From: RGIG9115 sp045128915
Lineage (GTDB): Bacteria; Bacillota; Clostridia; UBA1381
Reading direction: 5' to 3'
DNA: 64,000 nt
NCBI GenBank assembly: GCA_045128915.1
Contig: JBGVIT010000036.1
Location: forward strand, 33,702-97,701
Shown: positions 51,196-60,654 of the stretch, one piece after another
Numbering within the stretch: the first letter of the stretch is position 1
Layout of the letters: each line of letters starts with the position of its first letter
Made by a program: the position numbers and the translations under genes
Notes under the pieces: model-generated
Told to the model about the DNA's origin: nothing
The model's database searches: none
The model's input: the letters and a program-made list of their open reading frames with translations, nothing else

Positions 51196-51525
51196 TTATT
51201 TGCTGATTGAATGTCTAATCATTGTTTCAATTACATCGTAAATTTTATTTCTATCCTCAACACTTAATTTTCCCAATTTATCAGCAAGCAGTGAATTTTT
51301 GGTAACATATCCTCTATCCAAAACATCAACCAATAATAAATCAGCGGATACTTCCAAAGCGTTAGCAATCTTTAAAAAAGTTTCCATAGAAGGTGCTTTT
51401 TCTCCGCGTTCAACCATACCTATGTAATTTGCACTTAAATCAGTCATTTCAGCTAGTTGCTCCTGACGTAACTTTTTGTTATTTCTGTATTTGCGAATAT
51501 TCTTACCTATACTTTTTAAATCCAT
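51196..51525 (-). CDS. XRE-family HTH regulator
   Basis: 109 aa. A Cro/C1-type helix-turn-helix fills residues ~5-62 (IGKNIRKYRNNKKLRQEQLAEMTDLSANYIGMVERGEKAPSMETFLKIANAL-type), followed by a ~45-residue tail for dimerisation (LSVEDRNKIYDVIETMIRHS). The start is ATG 51525 behind CAGGAG; the longer frame upstream reads through the operator region. An inverted repeat overlapping its -10 suggests autorepression. No linked toxin, phage or element genes. Confidence 0.9.
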   Translation of the reverse strand: MDLKSIGKNIRKYRNNKKLRQEQLAEMTDLSANYIGMVERGEKAPSMETFLKIANALEVSADLLLVDVLDRGYVTKNSLLADKLGKLSVEDRNKIYDVIETMIRHSISK

Positions 51526-51556
51526 ATTTTCACTCCTGTGAGTTGATATATATATC

Positions 51557-51585
51557 ACCAATAGTATTATATCATAACTAATGGT
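51557..51585 (-). promoter_or_regulatory. Promoter and operator of the XRE gene
   Basis: ACCAATAGT (51557-51565) / ACTAATGGT (51577-51585), one mismatch, flanking the minus-strand -10 TATAAT (51571-51566). Confidence 0.65.
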
Positions 51586-51606
51586 ATTTATCAACTACAA
51601 ACTTCG

Positions 51607-51852
51607 GTTTTTTCATAAAAATTCAGTAAACGCCCTGAGCATAGTTCGATTTCCTTAGCGCTCAGGGCGTTTAGTGAAGCAGGCGGAGCTGGTTGCGCAG
51701 CTTTCTTCACGGCGGAATTTTTGTGAAAAAACAAAACGCAGAAGCTTAAAACAGCTCTAAGACTATGATGTGTAAGCTCCATGCAATGGTCGTTTGGGGG
51801 TGTGGGGGAATCGAAACCCCCACAACTTTTGGTTCTTTTGGTTCAAAAGAAC
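51607..51852. repeat. Nested inverted repeats and hairpins, non-coding
   Basis: Outer pair of 18 bp GTTTTTTCATAAAAATTC (51607-51624) / its complement with one mismatch (51715-51732) encloses a 17-bp stem around CGCCCTGAGC / GCTCAGGGCG (51624-51676). Downstream: TGTGGGGG / CCCCCACA (51801-51824) and GTTCTTTTG-GTT-CAAAAGAAC (51832-51852). A 63-codon frame here has no RBS and is not believed. Looks like the remnant or end of a mobile or repeated element. Confidence 0.6.
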
Positions 51853-51897
51853 AGAGGTGATTAAAAATTTAATATAGTAAATGATACTGTCAGCGCA

Positions 51898-53853
51898 TTA
51901 TAAGAAATCAAATACTACCATCTGATGACACTCTACCTCATCTACTTTAACCTTTGCATATCCCTTTTCATAAACAAATTCTAATTCTTTGTTTTGCGGT
52001 GCCAGATATACCTTTTGAGGTGCTGCGTCCAGCTTTACTGCCAGGGAAACGTTATGAACGGGATAGATGTCCTCTATTACTTCTATGGACTTTCCACGCC
52101 TAACAGGAACTGCATAGAGAAGATGCGCGATTAAACGGTTTTCGTGTTTTTGCTCCATTAGGGTTGCAACGCCCTGACTTCCAAGGTCGGTAACTAAGGA
52201 CTTTGCACCGCAAAGAAGTATGTCAAGGCTGTCACAGACAAGCTTTTTCGCAATAAGCTCGCCGTTTTCTGCATAATCGGTAAAGATGTCCCAGGCTATA
52301 TAGATGCCGCATCTTCCGCAGATTACACCTGTGCCGTCAGGAGTTTTTGATGAGGGTGAATGACGGTGAGAGCAAAAATGCTGTGCTGTTCTGTTAAAAT
52401 ACGGCTTGATTGCTTTTGCAAGCTCTGCACCATTTGTTTTGCGGATTTTCTTGTATGGGGTGTACATGACGTAATCAGTTTCGTTGGGATTGTTGTCAAC
52501 GGGACGAACGTAGCTTGGAATAAACTCTCCTTCGCCCTCATATTCACCGCCGAAATCAAGAATAAACTTATCACGGATTACGGAGCTTCCGGCTGCAAGA
52601 AGCTTGCCGCCGCCGTTTATGTACTTTATTAGCTTAAGCTGTATGTCGGGTGTAATGATTACTTCTTCGGGAAGAATGATTACTTTATAATTTGAAAAAT
52701 CAGCAAAGGTGTCAATTACGGTAAACATATATTTACCCTCAAGAAGTATTCTTGCAGCACCTGTATCTGAAATCTTGTTTTCTACACTCCACGAAGCTGC
52801 GCCTGTATGATTAATGGTGGCCTCAGCAGATAAAATTGCAACATCTACAACTGACGATACATTGTCAAGCCACGGCTCCTTTTGCTCAAGCTCGCTGTAC
52901 GCCTCTCCTATCAGCTCATAAGTTGTCATATCCATAAGCCCGTCAGGTGCCAGCTGATCACCGATAGAGCATTTTGCTCCCATTGCCGCTGCAAGTGATG
53001 CTTCGTATCTTAAGGCATTCGGATGCTTGTAGCCTCCGAACTCACCCCATGATGTATGGAATTTTCCCGTCATGCCAAGATACTCAAGTCCAAGGTTTTC
53101 TGCGTATTTTGCTGAAATGGGGAAATGGTCATAGCCCCAGCCGCCCGTTGGCAGACTCTCAAGCTCCAGATGTGTATTGCCGTACGCAAAATCACGAAGG
53201 CCATGATGAATATGTCCTCCGTTATGAAAAACCGGAAGTCCCGGCTTTACGCTGTCAATAACCTCACGAACTTTTTTTGTATAGTTATTATAGACCATTG
53301 CTCCCATTTTAAGAAGGTCTTTATCATCATCGGGATTCATTCCTCTGTCAAGCATCGCTTTCATGCATGCAGGACAGCAGCAGGGATAACCCCCTACTAT
53401 ATCAAGGAAAATACCGTCTGCATCGTAAGTTTCCACAACCTCTTTTATCTGCTCAAGAAGATAATCAAGGTATGGAGTATTAAGACACAAACGATGATAT
53501 TTCGCCTCTGTGAAATTATCAAAGACATGATTCTTCGGCTCTGCTCTCCACGCCGGATGACGTCTTACTATTTTCTCGTCATAGCCCGCTGAAAGATATA
53601 TGGGAGTCTTTACTCCTATTTCATGCGCCGCCTCTATCTGCGCCGCAAGCAAATCAAACTTTAGTCCCGGATGCATCTGGTTTTCCATGCTGGGATGATA
53701 TGCATAGCCATGATGACATTTCGAAAACAGAGTAATTGAATTTACATGCCCCTTTATGAGTGCCTCCTGAAACTGCTTTTTATCAAATTTCGCACCTATA
53801 TTTTCTATTTTTTCCGAGGTGTGAAAATCAAGATGTACTTGTCTGAATCTCAT
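51898..53853 (-). CDS. GHL6/GH151-like glycoside hydrolase (possible alpha-L-fucosidase)
   Basis: 651 aa, no signal peptide. N-terminal TIM barrel (~1-340): VHLDFHTSE, VNSITLFSKCHHGYAYHPS, KTPIYLSAGYDE, YDADGIFLDIVGGYPCCCPACM, LPVFHNGGHIHHG, LELESLPTGGWGYDHFP. Then a flavodoxin-like beta-galactosidase trimerisation domain (~345-560; VAILSAEATINHTGA, NYKVIILPEEVIITP, YINGGGKLLAAGSS) and a C-terminal beta domain. The build matches hypothetical glycoside hydrolase 6/GH151-type proteins, some of which are alpha-L-fucosidases; D in FLDIVGG is a likely catalytic nucleophile. Own promoter, no linked transporter. Substrate remains a guess. Confidence 0.7.
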   Translation of the reverse strand: MRFRQVHLDFHTSEKIENIGAKFDKKQFQEALIKGHVNSITLFSKCHHGYAYHPSMENQMHPGLKFDLLAAQIEAAHEIGVKTPIYLSAGYDEKIVRRHPAWRAEPKNHVFDNFTEAKYHRLCLNTPYLDYLLEQIKEVVETYDADGIFLDIVGGYPCCCPACMKAMLDRGMNPDDDKDLLKMGAMVYNNYTKKVREVIDSVKPGLPVFHNGGHIHHGLRDFAYGNTHLELESLPTGGWGYDHFPISAKYAENLGLEYLGMTGKFHTSWGEFGGYKHPNALRYEASLAAAMGAKCSIGDQLAPDGLMDMTTYELIGEAYSELEQKEPWLDNVSSVVDVAILSAEATINHTGAASWSVENKISDTGAARILLEGKYMFTVIDTFADFSNYKVIILPEEVIITPDIQLKLIKYINGGGKLLAAGSSVIRDKFILDFGGEYEGEGEFIPSYVRPVDNNPNETDYVMYTPYKKIRKTNGAELAKAIKPYFNRTAQHFCSHRHSPSSKTPDGTGVICGRCGIYIAWDIFTDYAENGELIAKKLVCDSLDILLCGAKSLVTDLGSQGVATLMEQKHENRLIAHLLYAVPVRRGKSIEVIEDIYPVHNVSLAVKLDAAPQKVYLAPQNKELEFVYEKGYAKVKVDEVECHQMVVFDFL

Positions 53854-53888
53854 AGTATCATTTCCTTTTCTTATAGTAAGTCGTGTTC

Positions 53889-53917
53889 AGTATATCACGG
53901 TGATTTCTCAAAGTCAA
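53889..53917 (-). promoter_or_regulatory. Promoter of the glycoside hydrolase gene
   Basis: Minus strand TTGACT (53917-53912), 17 bp, TATACT (53894-53889). The -35 lies within 30 bases of the convergent-free spoIID stop codon. Confidence 0.7.
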
Positions 53918-53935
53918 TAGCTGTACTTTAAAATT

Positions 53936-54886
53936 CTACCTAAGTCTTTCGATTTCCACGCCCGTATAATAATATTTTAAAATGTCCTTATACCCTGAGC
54001 CGTTTGAACCCATGAAATCTGCACCGTATTGGCTCATGCCTACACCGTGACCATAGCCTTTAACCTTCATTGTTACCATGCCGTCAGCTTCGGAAATTTC
54101 TGCATTGGTTGAGCGGAGTCCAAAAATCTGCCTTAACTGCGTCCCTTTGATTTCCACGCCGCCCACCTTGATTTTCATAATTCCTCCTGCTTCACTTCGT
54201 ACTATATCCGAGAATAACCCATAATTCCAATCGGTATTATCTATATTTGATTCCGCAAGAGCGCAAAACTCCTCTTTTGTACAGCTGAACTCAGAATAAA
54301 ACTTTGGCGAAAGCTCATCACCACGACTCTCTACACTCTTTAAATACGGAACGTCCTTTTGCCATACATCCCCTGCGTTTTCCGTTTTTCCTGAAGATGT
54401 GGAATGAAATACCGCGCTGATTGGCTCTCCCTCATATGTAATAACCTCTCCGGCAGTTTCCTCAACTGCATGGGAAATCTTTGACCAATATTCATCTCTT
54501 TTGTTCTCCTCCCATGCTTCTCTTCTGTCAGATTCTCTAAGCCACGCTTTACAATGGGAATAATCGGTACATACGGGTGCGCCCTTATGCTCCGGTGCAT
54601 CAGCAGCGTTTTTTATCTTTGAGCAAAGATATGTTCTTGCGGCTACCGCCTGCGCCTTTAAGGCTTCATCTGAAAACTCCGCAGGCATCTCTGCTCCAAC
54701 CACTTCCTTGAGATATTGTGACATATCCATTTGTTCTACCCTGTCCTCACTTGTAATATATACGGACACCTTTTCATACGGCTCCTTTTTCCCTTTTTCA
54801 TCGCTTCTTAAAACCACCGCTGCAAACGGTATAAATATTACCGCCGTAAATATATAAATCACACAAAAAAGAATCATTTTTTTCAT
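53936..54886 (-). CDS. spoIID: Stage II sporulation protein D (SpoIID)
   Basis: 316 aa membrane-anchored lytic transglycosylase used in forespore engulfment. N-terminal membrane helix (~5-25), then the SpoIID/LytB domain with the catalytic Glu in VVGAEMPAEF (E66), QAVAARTYL, the Cys/His pair region CTDYSHCKAW, AVFHSTSSGKTENA and the C-terminal GYGHGVGMSQYGA. Minus-strand CATATAAT about 50 bases upstream could be a sigma-E type -10, as in other spore formers, but the -35 is unclear. Divergent from recJ. Confidence 0.93.
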   Translation of the reverse strand: MKKMILFCVIYIFTAVIFIPFAAVVLRSDEKGKKEPYEKVSVYITSEDRVEQMDMSQYLKEVVGAEMPAEFSDEALKAQAVAARTYLCSKIKNAADAPEHKGAPVCTDYSHCKAWLRESDRREAWEENKRDEYWSKISHAVEETAGEVITYEGEPISAVFHSTSSGKTENAGDVWQKDVPYLKSVESRGDELSPKFYSEFSCTKEEFCALAESNIDNTDWNYGLFSDIVRSEAGGIMKIKVGGVEIKGTQLRQIFGLRSTNAEISEADGMVTMKVKGYGHGVGMSQYGADFMGSNGSGYKDILKYYYTGVEIERLR

Positions 54887-54966
54887 TCTCTTAAACCCCC
54901 TTTTTTCGCAGTATTACAGCTACTTTTCCATTATATGAAATTCTTTCGGTTTTTACGCAAAAACTC

Positions 54967-54995
54967 TTGAAATTATGCCAAAAAAATGATATAAT
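54967..54995 (+). promoter_or_regulatory. Promoter of recJ
   Basis: TTGAAA (54967-54972), 17 bp, TATAAT (54990-54995). Confidence 0.75.
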
Positions 54996-55055
54996 GGATA
55001 TAATATATTATGATGGATTTTCTGTAAGCAAAATCGGGAGTTCGGAGGTGAGTTA

Positions 55056-56759
55056 ATGCAAGGTAAAAAGTGGGTTTATCTCGATAAAGAGCATGACCGT
55101 AACCAAATAAAATCCACAGCAGAAAGACTCAACCTTTCCCCCTTTATTGTAACCTTGCTTTATAACAGAGGAATTACTTCCGACAAGGAAATCACATCTT
55201 TTCTTACAAAATCTCTGCGCGATGTTCACAGTCCGTTGCTTTTGCCCGATATTGAAAAGGCAACAGAGCGCATTTACAGCGCTGTTGAAAAGAGCGAAAA
55301 AATCTGCATATACGGCGATTATGATGTTGACGGTATTACCTCTACCGTTCTTTTGTATAAGTACCTGCTCTCTCACGGTGCAGATGTTTCCTACTACATA
55401 CCCGACCGCATAAGCGAGGGGTACGGAATTAATATAAAGGCTATTAACAAAATCTCAAAAATCGGATGCAAGCTTCTTATAACAGTTGACTGCGGCATTA
55501 CCGCCGTAGGCGAAACAGAGCTTGCAAAGGCGCAGGGTATGGACGTTATTATAACCGACCATCATACCTGCAAAGAAAAGCTTCCCGACGCTGTTGCGGT
55601 TATTAATCCAAAACGGCCTGACAACGAGTATCCATTCAGCCAACTTGCAGGAGTGGGAGTTATTTTCAAAACTGTTCTTGCTCTTTCCATGAAGTTCGGC
55701 GAGGACACAAAAGAGGTTTTCAATAAATACGCGCCTCTTGCTGCCATAGGCACTATTGCGGATGTCGTAACCCTTACGGACGAAAACAGAATCATTGCGG
55801 ACAGAGGAATCCGCCTTGCATCTGAAAAGGCAAGTGCAGGAATTCGCGCACTTATGAAAATCGCAGGTGTTAAAGAGCTTAGTTCATCATCTGTTGCGTT
55901 TGGTCTTGCACCGAGAATAAATGCGGCAGGAAGAATGGGAAATGCAAATCTTGCGGCAGAGCTTCTTATGAGCGAAAGCATCAGCACCGCAGAAGATATT
56001 GCTCAGGAGCTGAACACAGAAAATCAGCGCAGGAGAGCCTGCGAATCTGATATTTTGAAAGAAGCCGAAACGTATATTTTACAGCACCCCGACCTTTCCC
56101 AAAAGCCCGTACTTGTAATAAGCGGCGAGCTTTGGCATCAGGGAGTAGTGGGTATTGTAGCTTCAAGACTGTGCGAAAAGTACGGAAAACCCGTTGTTTT
56201 AATTTCCTATGACGGTGATACAGGGCATGGCTCATGCCGAAGTGTTGAGGGACTTAATATCTTCGACGCTCTCACATACTGCGACGAGCTGCTTGAAAAA
56301 TACGGCGGTCATGCAATGGCGGCAGGACTTTCCCTGAATATGAACGAAATCAACAGATTTACTGACAAGATAAACGAATATGCATCAAAGCATATAACAG
56401 AAGATATGCAGACCTCTTGTGTGAACATTGACTGCATATTACCGCCTGCAGCATTGACGGAGGGAAATATCCGCGCACTGTCAGGTCTTGAGCCTTTTGG
56501 TGAGGGGAATAACACTCCTGTATTTGCAATCGAAAAGGCACAGGTAGCTTCATGCATGACAATGGGCGAGGGGGGAGTTCATCTCCGGCTCCAGCTTATT
56601 AAGGATGGATATACTTTGTCCTGCGTAGCATTTCGCATGGGTGAGCTTATAAAAAAACTTACAAACGGAGCGTATGTGGATATTGCATTTACTCCGGAAA
56701 TAAACTGCTATAACAACAGACGCAGCGTTCAGCTTCGTATTTGTGACATTAAATACTGA
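55056..56759 (+). CDS. recJ: Single-strand DNA-specific exonuclease RecJ
   Basis: 567 aa, short RecJ form. DHH-family motifs: GDYDVDG (87-93), VDCGITA, TDHHTC (DHH at 168-170) and AGRMGNA; DHHA1 motif GHAMAAGLSL; then the OB-type domain. Degrades single-stranded DNA 5' to 3' in recombination and mismatch repair. Followed by relA with 8 bases between stop and RBS region, so probably one operon. RBS CGGAGGTGAG. Confidence 0.94.
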   Translation: MQGKKWVYLDKEHDRNQIKSTAERLNLSPFIVTLLYNRGITSDKEITSFLTKSLRDVHSPLLLPDIEKATERIYSAVEKSEKICIYGDYDVDGITSTVLLYKYLLSHGADVSYYIPDRISEGYGINIKAINKISKIGCKLLITVDCGITAVGETELAKAQGMDVIITDHHTCKEKLPDAVAVINPKRPDNEYPFSQLAGVGVIFKTVLALSMKFGEDTKEVFNKYAPLAAIGTIADVVTLTDENRIIADRGIRLASEKASAGIRALMKIAGVKELSSSSVAFGLAPRINAAGRMGNANLAAELLMSESISTAEDIAQELNTENQRRRACESDILKEAETYILQHPDLSQKPVLVISGELWHQGVVGIVASRLCEKYGKPVVLISYDGDTGHGSCRSVEGLNIFDALTYCDELLEKYGGHAMAAGLSLNMNEINRFTDKINEYASKHITEDMQTSCVNIDCILPPAALTEGNIRALSGLEPFGEGNNTPVFAIEKAQVASCMTMGEGGVHLRLQLIKDGYTLSCVAFRMGELIKKLTNGAYVDIAFTPEINCYNNRRSVQLRICDIKY

Positions 56760-56776
56760 CGAAAGGAGTGATTTTC

Positions 56777-59008
56777 ATGGAAAACAGTATATTTGCGTAT
56801 GAGAAATTTCCACAGACTGCAAATGAAACTGACCAGATTATTGAGCAGATTATTGAAATCGTAAAAAAGAATAATCCCTCTGCCAATACGGACATGATTT
56901 ATATAGCATACAAGCTGGCAAAGCACGCCCATGAAAATCAGTTCCGCAAAAGCGGCGAGCCATATATCAATCATCCGGTACAGATTGCATTTATTGCGGC
57001 GAATATGTCGGTTGATGTGGTGGGAATTACCGCCTGCCTTTTGCATGATGTGGTAGAAGATACCCCTTACCGCTCTGATGACATAAAAGCACTTTTCGGG
57101 CCTGAAATTGCAGACCTTGTTGACGGCGTTACAAAGCTTACAAAGCTCCAATATTCCACCCTTGAAGAACAGCAGGTTGAAAACCTGAGAAAAATGTTTC
57201 TTGCAATGGCAAAGGATATACGAGTTGTTATTGTAAAGCTTATTGACCGACTCCATAATATGCGAACTCTCGCCTCCATGAGTACTGCAAAACAGCTTGA
57301 AAAGGCAAGAGAAACTCTTGAGGTTTACGCTCCTCTTGCACACAGACTCGGTATGTCAAAAATCAAGGTTGAGCTTGAGGATTTGGCTTTGAAATATCTT
57401 GATCCGGTAGCATATGAGGAAATCCGTGAAAGCATCAAGCAGAAAAAAAGCGAGAGAGAAGACTATATCAAAAACACCATTGAGGATATAAAGGTTAAGG
57501 TGACAGATGCAGGTATAAAAGCAACTGTAAAGGGCAGAGCAAAACATTTTTACAGTATTTTCCGCAAGATGTACACCCAGAATAAGACCATAGACGAAAT
57601 ATATGACTTGTTTGCTGTAAGAATTATTGTGGATTCTGTGGCAGATTGTTACGCTGTTCTCGGCATGATGCACGAAATGTACACTCCCGTACCTATGCGT
57701 GTCAAGGACTACATCGCTATGCCGAAGCCCAATATGTATCAGTCATTGCATACCACCGTAATCGGAACTAACGGAACACCTTTTGAAATCCAGATACGAA
57801 CATGGGAAATGCATAAGGTGGCGGAAGAAGGTATCGCAGCCCATTGGAAATATAAAGAGGGCGTAACGGGCGAAACTGCTATGGACTCAAAGCTTGAATG
57901 GGTAAGACAGCTTCTTGAAACCCAGATGAACAATGTGGACAGCGACGATTTCCTAAGCACCTTGAAAATAGATTTGTTTGCAGATGAGGTATTTGTATTT
58001 ACCCCTAACGGCAAGGTTATATGCCTGCCTGCAAACAGTACAGTAATTGACTTTGCCTTTGCAATTCACTCTCAGGTTGGCTACAAAATGAGCGGTGCAA
58101 AGGTAAACGGTAAGATAGTGCAGAACAACTATATTCTTAAAAACGGAGAAATAGTTGAAATCCTTGCAAACAACAATCACGGACCAAGCCTTGATTGGCT
58201 GAAGATAGTCAGAACCAGCCAAGCTAAGAGCAAAATTAATCAATGGTTCAAAAAGCAAAACCGTGACGATAATATTATTCACGGCAAGGAAATGATAGAA
58301 AAAGAGCTTAAGCGAATGGGTTATACTCATGCTCAGCTGTTTCGGGACGAATGGATAGGCAGAATGCTCAAGCGCTACGGCTATCAGACTATGGACGACC
58401 TGTATGCAGGTGTCGGCTACGGCGCAGTTACACCCCAGAAAATTCTCTTAAGGCTTCGTGACGACCTTAAGACAGAGCAGGCGGAGCAGCAGAAAAAAGA
58501 AGCTCCGCTGGTGGTTGAGCCGGAGCCGCAGGGCAAGAAGAAAACAACTGCAGGCAAGGGCATAGTAGTAAAGGGCATTGATAACTGTCTTATACGTATT
58601 GCCGGCTGCTGCAGCCCCGTACCCGGTGATGATATAGTCGGCTTCATTACAAAAGGCAGAGGCGTTTCTGTTCACAGACGCGACTGCCCCAATATGCAGC
58701 CGTCAGCTTTATCCGAGCAGGATAAAAGCCGGTTTATTGACGTTTCCTGGAGCGTTGAGCCTACAAGCTCATATGTTGCACATATCCAGATAGAAGCTCC
58801 GGAGCGTGCAGGACTTATGTTTGAGGTAAGCTCCGTTCTCAACGATATGCATATCTGCTGCAAGACAATCAACGCCTTTGTCAATAAAAAGAACATGGCA
58901 GTATTGCAGGTAGGAATTGAAATAACAAATACAGACGAACTTTCAGTTGTTCTCCGCAAGCTCGGTCAGCTTCCGGACGTAACAAATGTAATGCGTATTT
59001 CAAACTAA
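56777..59008 (+). CDS. relA: Bifunctional (p)ppGpp synthetase/hydrolase (Rel)
   Basis: 743 aa. Hydrolase HD domain (~40-200) with FRKSGEPYINHPVQIA, LLHDVVEDT (H90-D91) and DRLHNMRTL; synthetase domain (~225-350; KGRAKHFYSIFRKM, YDLFAVRIIV, DYIAMPKPNMYQSLHTTV); TGS domain (~385-450); a zinc-finger/RIS region with CCSPVPGD; and C-terminal ACT (~665-743). Both enzyme centres look intact, so it makes and removes the stringent alarmone. The start is ATG 56777, 9 bases after AAGGAG; a GTG three codons earlier overlaps that RBS. Confidence 0.96.
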   Translation: MENSIFAYEKFPQTANETDQIIEQIIEIVKKNNPSANTDMIYIAYKLAKHAHENQFRKSGEPYINHPVQIAFIAANMSVDVVGITACLLHDVVEDTPYRSDDIKALFGPEIADLVDGVTKLTKLQYSTLEEQQVENLRKMFLAMAKDIRVVIVKLIDRLHNMRTLASMSTAKQLEKARETLEVYAPLAHRLGMSKIKVELEDLALKYLDPVAYEEIRESIKQKKSEREDYIKNTIEDIKVKVTDAGIKATVKGRAKHFYSIFRKMYTQNKTIDEIYDLFAVRIIVDSVADCYAVLGMMHEMYTPVPMRVKDYIAMPKPNMYQSLHTTVIGTNGTPFEIQIRTWEMHKVAEEGIAAHWKYKEGVTGETAMDSKLEWVRQLLETQMNNVDSDDFLSTLKIDLFADEVFVFTPNGKVICLPANSTVIDFAFAIHSQVGYKMSGAKVNGKIVQNNYILKNGEIVEILANNNHGPSLDWLKIVRTSQAKSKINQWFKKQNRDDNIIHGKEMIEKELKRMGYTHAQLFRDEWIGRMLKRYGYQTMDDLYAGVGYGAVTPQKILLRLRDDLKTEQAEQQKKEAPLVVEPEPQGKKKTTAGKGIVVKGIDNCLIRIAGCCSPVPGDDIVGFITKGRGVSVHRRDCPNMQPSALSEQDKSRFIDVSWSVEPTSSYVAHIQIEAPERAGLMFEVSSVLNDMHICCKTINAFVNKKNMAVLQVGIEITNTDELSVVLRKLGQLPDVTNVMRISN

Positions 59009-59028
59009 GCTGAAAGGGGATTTATAAG

Positions 59029-59253
59029 TTGATAGTCAATGAAATTACCATAAAAGGAGAATTTATCAAGCTTGACCAGCTGCTTAAATTTGCAGACGTT
59101 GCACAAAGCGGCGGCATGGCAAAGGAAATGATAGCTGATGAAATAGTAAGTGTAGATGGTGAAATTTGTACCATGCGTGGCAAAAAAATCCGTCCCGGTA
59201 CTGAGGTTATGGTTGAGTTTGAGGACGAAACCGTTCTCATCAAGGTTTCTTAA
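59029..59253 (+). CDS. yaaA: S4-domain RNA-binding protein YaaA-type
   Basis: 74 aa, a single S4 fold (IKLDQLLKFADVAQSGGMAKEMIADEIVSVDG). Proteins of this kind sit between dnaN and recF near the origin in many Firmicutes, and the order here S4-recF-remB-gyrB matches. The start is a TTG at 59029 (RBS AAAGGGGA); no ATG or GTG occurs earlier in frame. Stops 2 bases before recF. Exact RNA target unknown. Confidence 0.9.
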   Translation: MIVNEITIKGEFIKLDQLLKFADVAQSGGMAKEMIADEIVSVDGEICTMRGKKIRPGTEVMVEFEDETVLIKVS

Positions 59254-59255
59254 TT

Positions 59256-60356
59256 ATGCATATAAAAAGTATTAATCTTAAGGACTTCAGGAACTACGAA
59301 AATCAGACAATAGCTTTTTCTCCCACAACCAACATAATCTGCGGAAACAACGCAGGGGGTAAGACTAATATTTTAGAGGCAATATATCTTTTCGGTTACG
59401 GCAAAAGCCACCGTTGTAAAACAGATGCGGAAATGATACGGTTTTCAAAGGAGTTTTCAAGGATTACCATTGATTTTGAAAACGGCGGAAGAGAGCATAC
59501 TGCTGAAATAAGACTTCTTAAGGACGGTAAAAAAGCGATTTTTGTAAACAACGTTCCAATCAAGAAGCTAAGCCGGCTTATGAGCTATTTCCATGCTGTT
59601 CTGTTTTCGCCGGAGGACCTTACGCTTGTTAAAGGCTCACCTTCATCAAGGCGCAGATTTATGGACGCTTCACTTTGCCGCATTTATCCCAACTACTTCT
59701 CCGCATTGTCGGAGTATAAGGCAACGGCTGTGGAGAAGAACAATTTATTACGTCAGCTTAAAAAGCAGGGTAAAACCTCCGACAGCTACCTGACCATCTG
59801 GAATGAAAGACTGTCCCAACCCTGCGCAAAAATCATGAATTACAGAAAAGAGTTTTTGGAAGAGCTTTCTGCCTTTGCTGCGAAAATCCAGACGGATATA
59901 TCGGGCGAGGAGCTTAAAATGACCTACGAGCCAAGCATAAAGGCGTTTGAGGCAGGGGAAATTTTAGAGTTTCTGGAAAGCAACCAGAAGCGTGAAATAG
60001 AAAACAGCTCTATGTGCTGGGGCGTTCAGAGAGATGATATTTCTCTGGAAATAGGCGGTCTTGATGCAAGGCAGTTTGCATCTCAGGGACAGCAGCGAAC
60101 CACAGCTCTTTCCATGAGGATAGCAGAGGCAGATTATATATTTGAGAAAAACGGCGAATATCCGGTTCTTCTCCTTGACGATATATTTTCAGAACTTGAT
60201 ATAAAAAGAAGAATGTATCTGTGGCAGAGAATAGAGGACAAGCAGGTTATAATCACCTGCACCGATACTGACTTTTTTGAAAACACCAATAATGCAAAGC
60301 TTTTTGTGGTGGAAAACTGCCGTGTGAGAGAAGAATCTTTTAAAAGGAGTGAATAA
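59256..60356 (+). CDS. recF: DNA replication and repair protein RecF
   Basis: 366 aa SMC-like ATPase that loads RecA at gaps. Walker A GNNAGGKTN (30-38), the start LKDFRNYENQTIAFSP, signature FASQGQQRTTALSMRIAEA and Walker B VLLLDDIFSELD are complete. It follows the S4 gene by 2 bases and its stop lies just before the remB start, so the S4-recF-remB-gyrB genes are tightly packed. Confidence 0.96.
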   Translation: MHIKSINLKDFRNYENQTIAFSPTTNIICGNNAGGKTNILEAIYLFGYGKSHRCKTDAEMIRFSKEFSRITIDFENGGREHTAEIRLLKDGKKAIFVNNVPIKKLSRLMSYFHAVLFSPEDLTLVKGSPSSRRRFMDASLCRIYPNYFSALSEYKATAVEKNNLLRQLKKQGKTSDSYLTIWNERLSQPCAKIMNYRKEFLEELSAFAAKIQTDISGEELKMTYEPSIKAFEAGEILEFLESNQKREIENSSMCWGVQRDDISLEIGGLDARQFASQGQQRTTALSMRIAEADYIFEKNGEYPVLLLDDIFSELDIKRRMYLWQRIEDKQVIITCTDTDFFENTNNAKLFVVENCRVREESFKRSE

Positions 60357-60357
60357 G

Positions 60358-60630
60358 GTGTATCTTCATCTTGGAAACAATTTTACTGTCAACAGTGATG
60401 ATGTAATAGGAATATTTGACCTTGATAACACCACCGTTTCAAAGCGGGGACGAAATTTTCTTCGGGACGCTGAAAAAAACGGCTCCGTAATCAATGCATC
60501 CGAGGATTTACCAAAATCCTTTGTTATAACAAAGCAAAAGGGTGAAACAAAAGTATATATTTCATCAATTTCAACACAAACGCTTCTAAAGCGTACAAAA
60601 GGCGCAAAATTAATAGACGAAATACTTTAA
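60358..60630 (+). CDS. remB: RemB/YaaB-type protein (DUF370)
   Basis: 90 aa from a GTG start at 60358 (MYLHLGNNFTVNSDDVIGIFDLDN), with AAGGAG 9 bases upstream inside the recF end; an earlier in-frame GTG at 60349 overlaps the RBS. The family belongs to DUF370/RemA-like DNA-binding proteins; RemB is tied to matrix-gene control in Bacillus. Location between recF and gyrB is the standard one. Confidence 0.88.
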   Translation: MYLHLGNNFTVNSDDVIGIFDLDNTTVSKRGRNFLRDAEKNGSVINASEDLPKSFVITKQKGETKVYISSISTQTLLKRTKGAKLIDEIL

Positions 60631-60654
60631 AAGCTGAAAGGAACAGAAATTAAA

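Noticed and set aside
51591..51782. 63-codon frame on the minus strand
   Set aside because: No RBS, no family resemblance, and it lies within nested inverted repeats.
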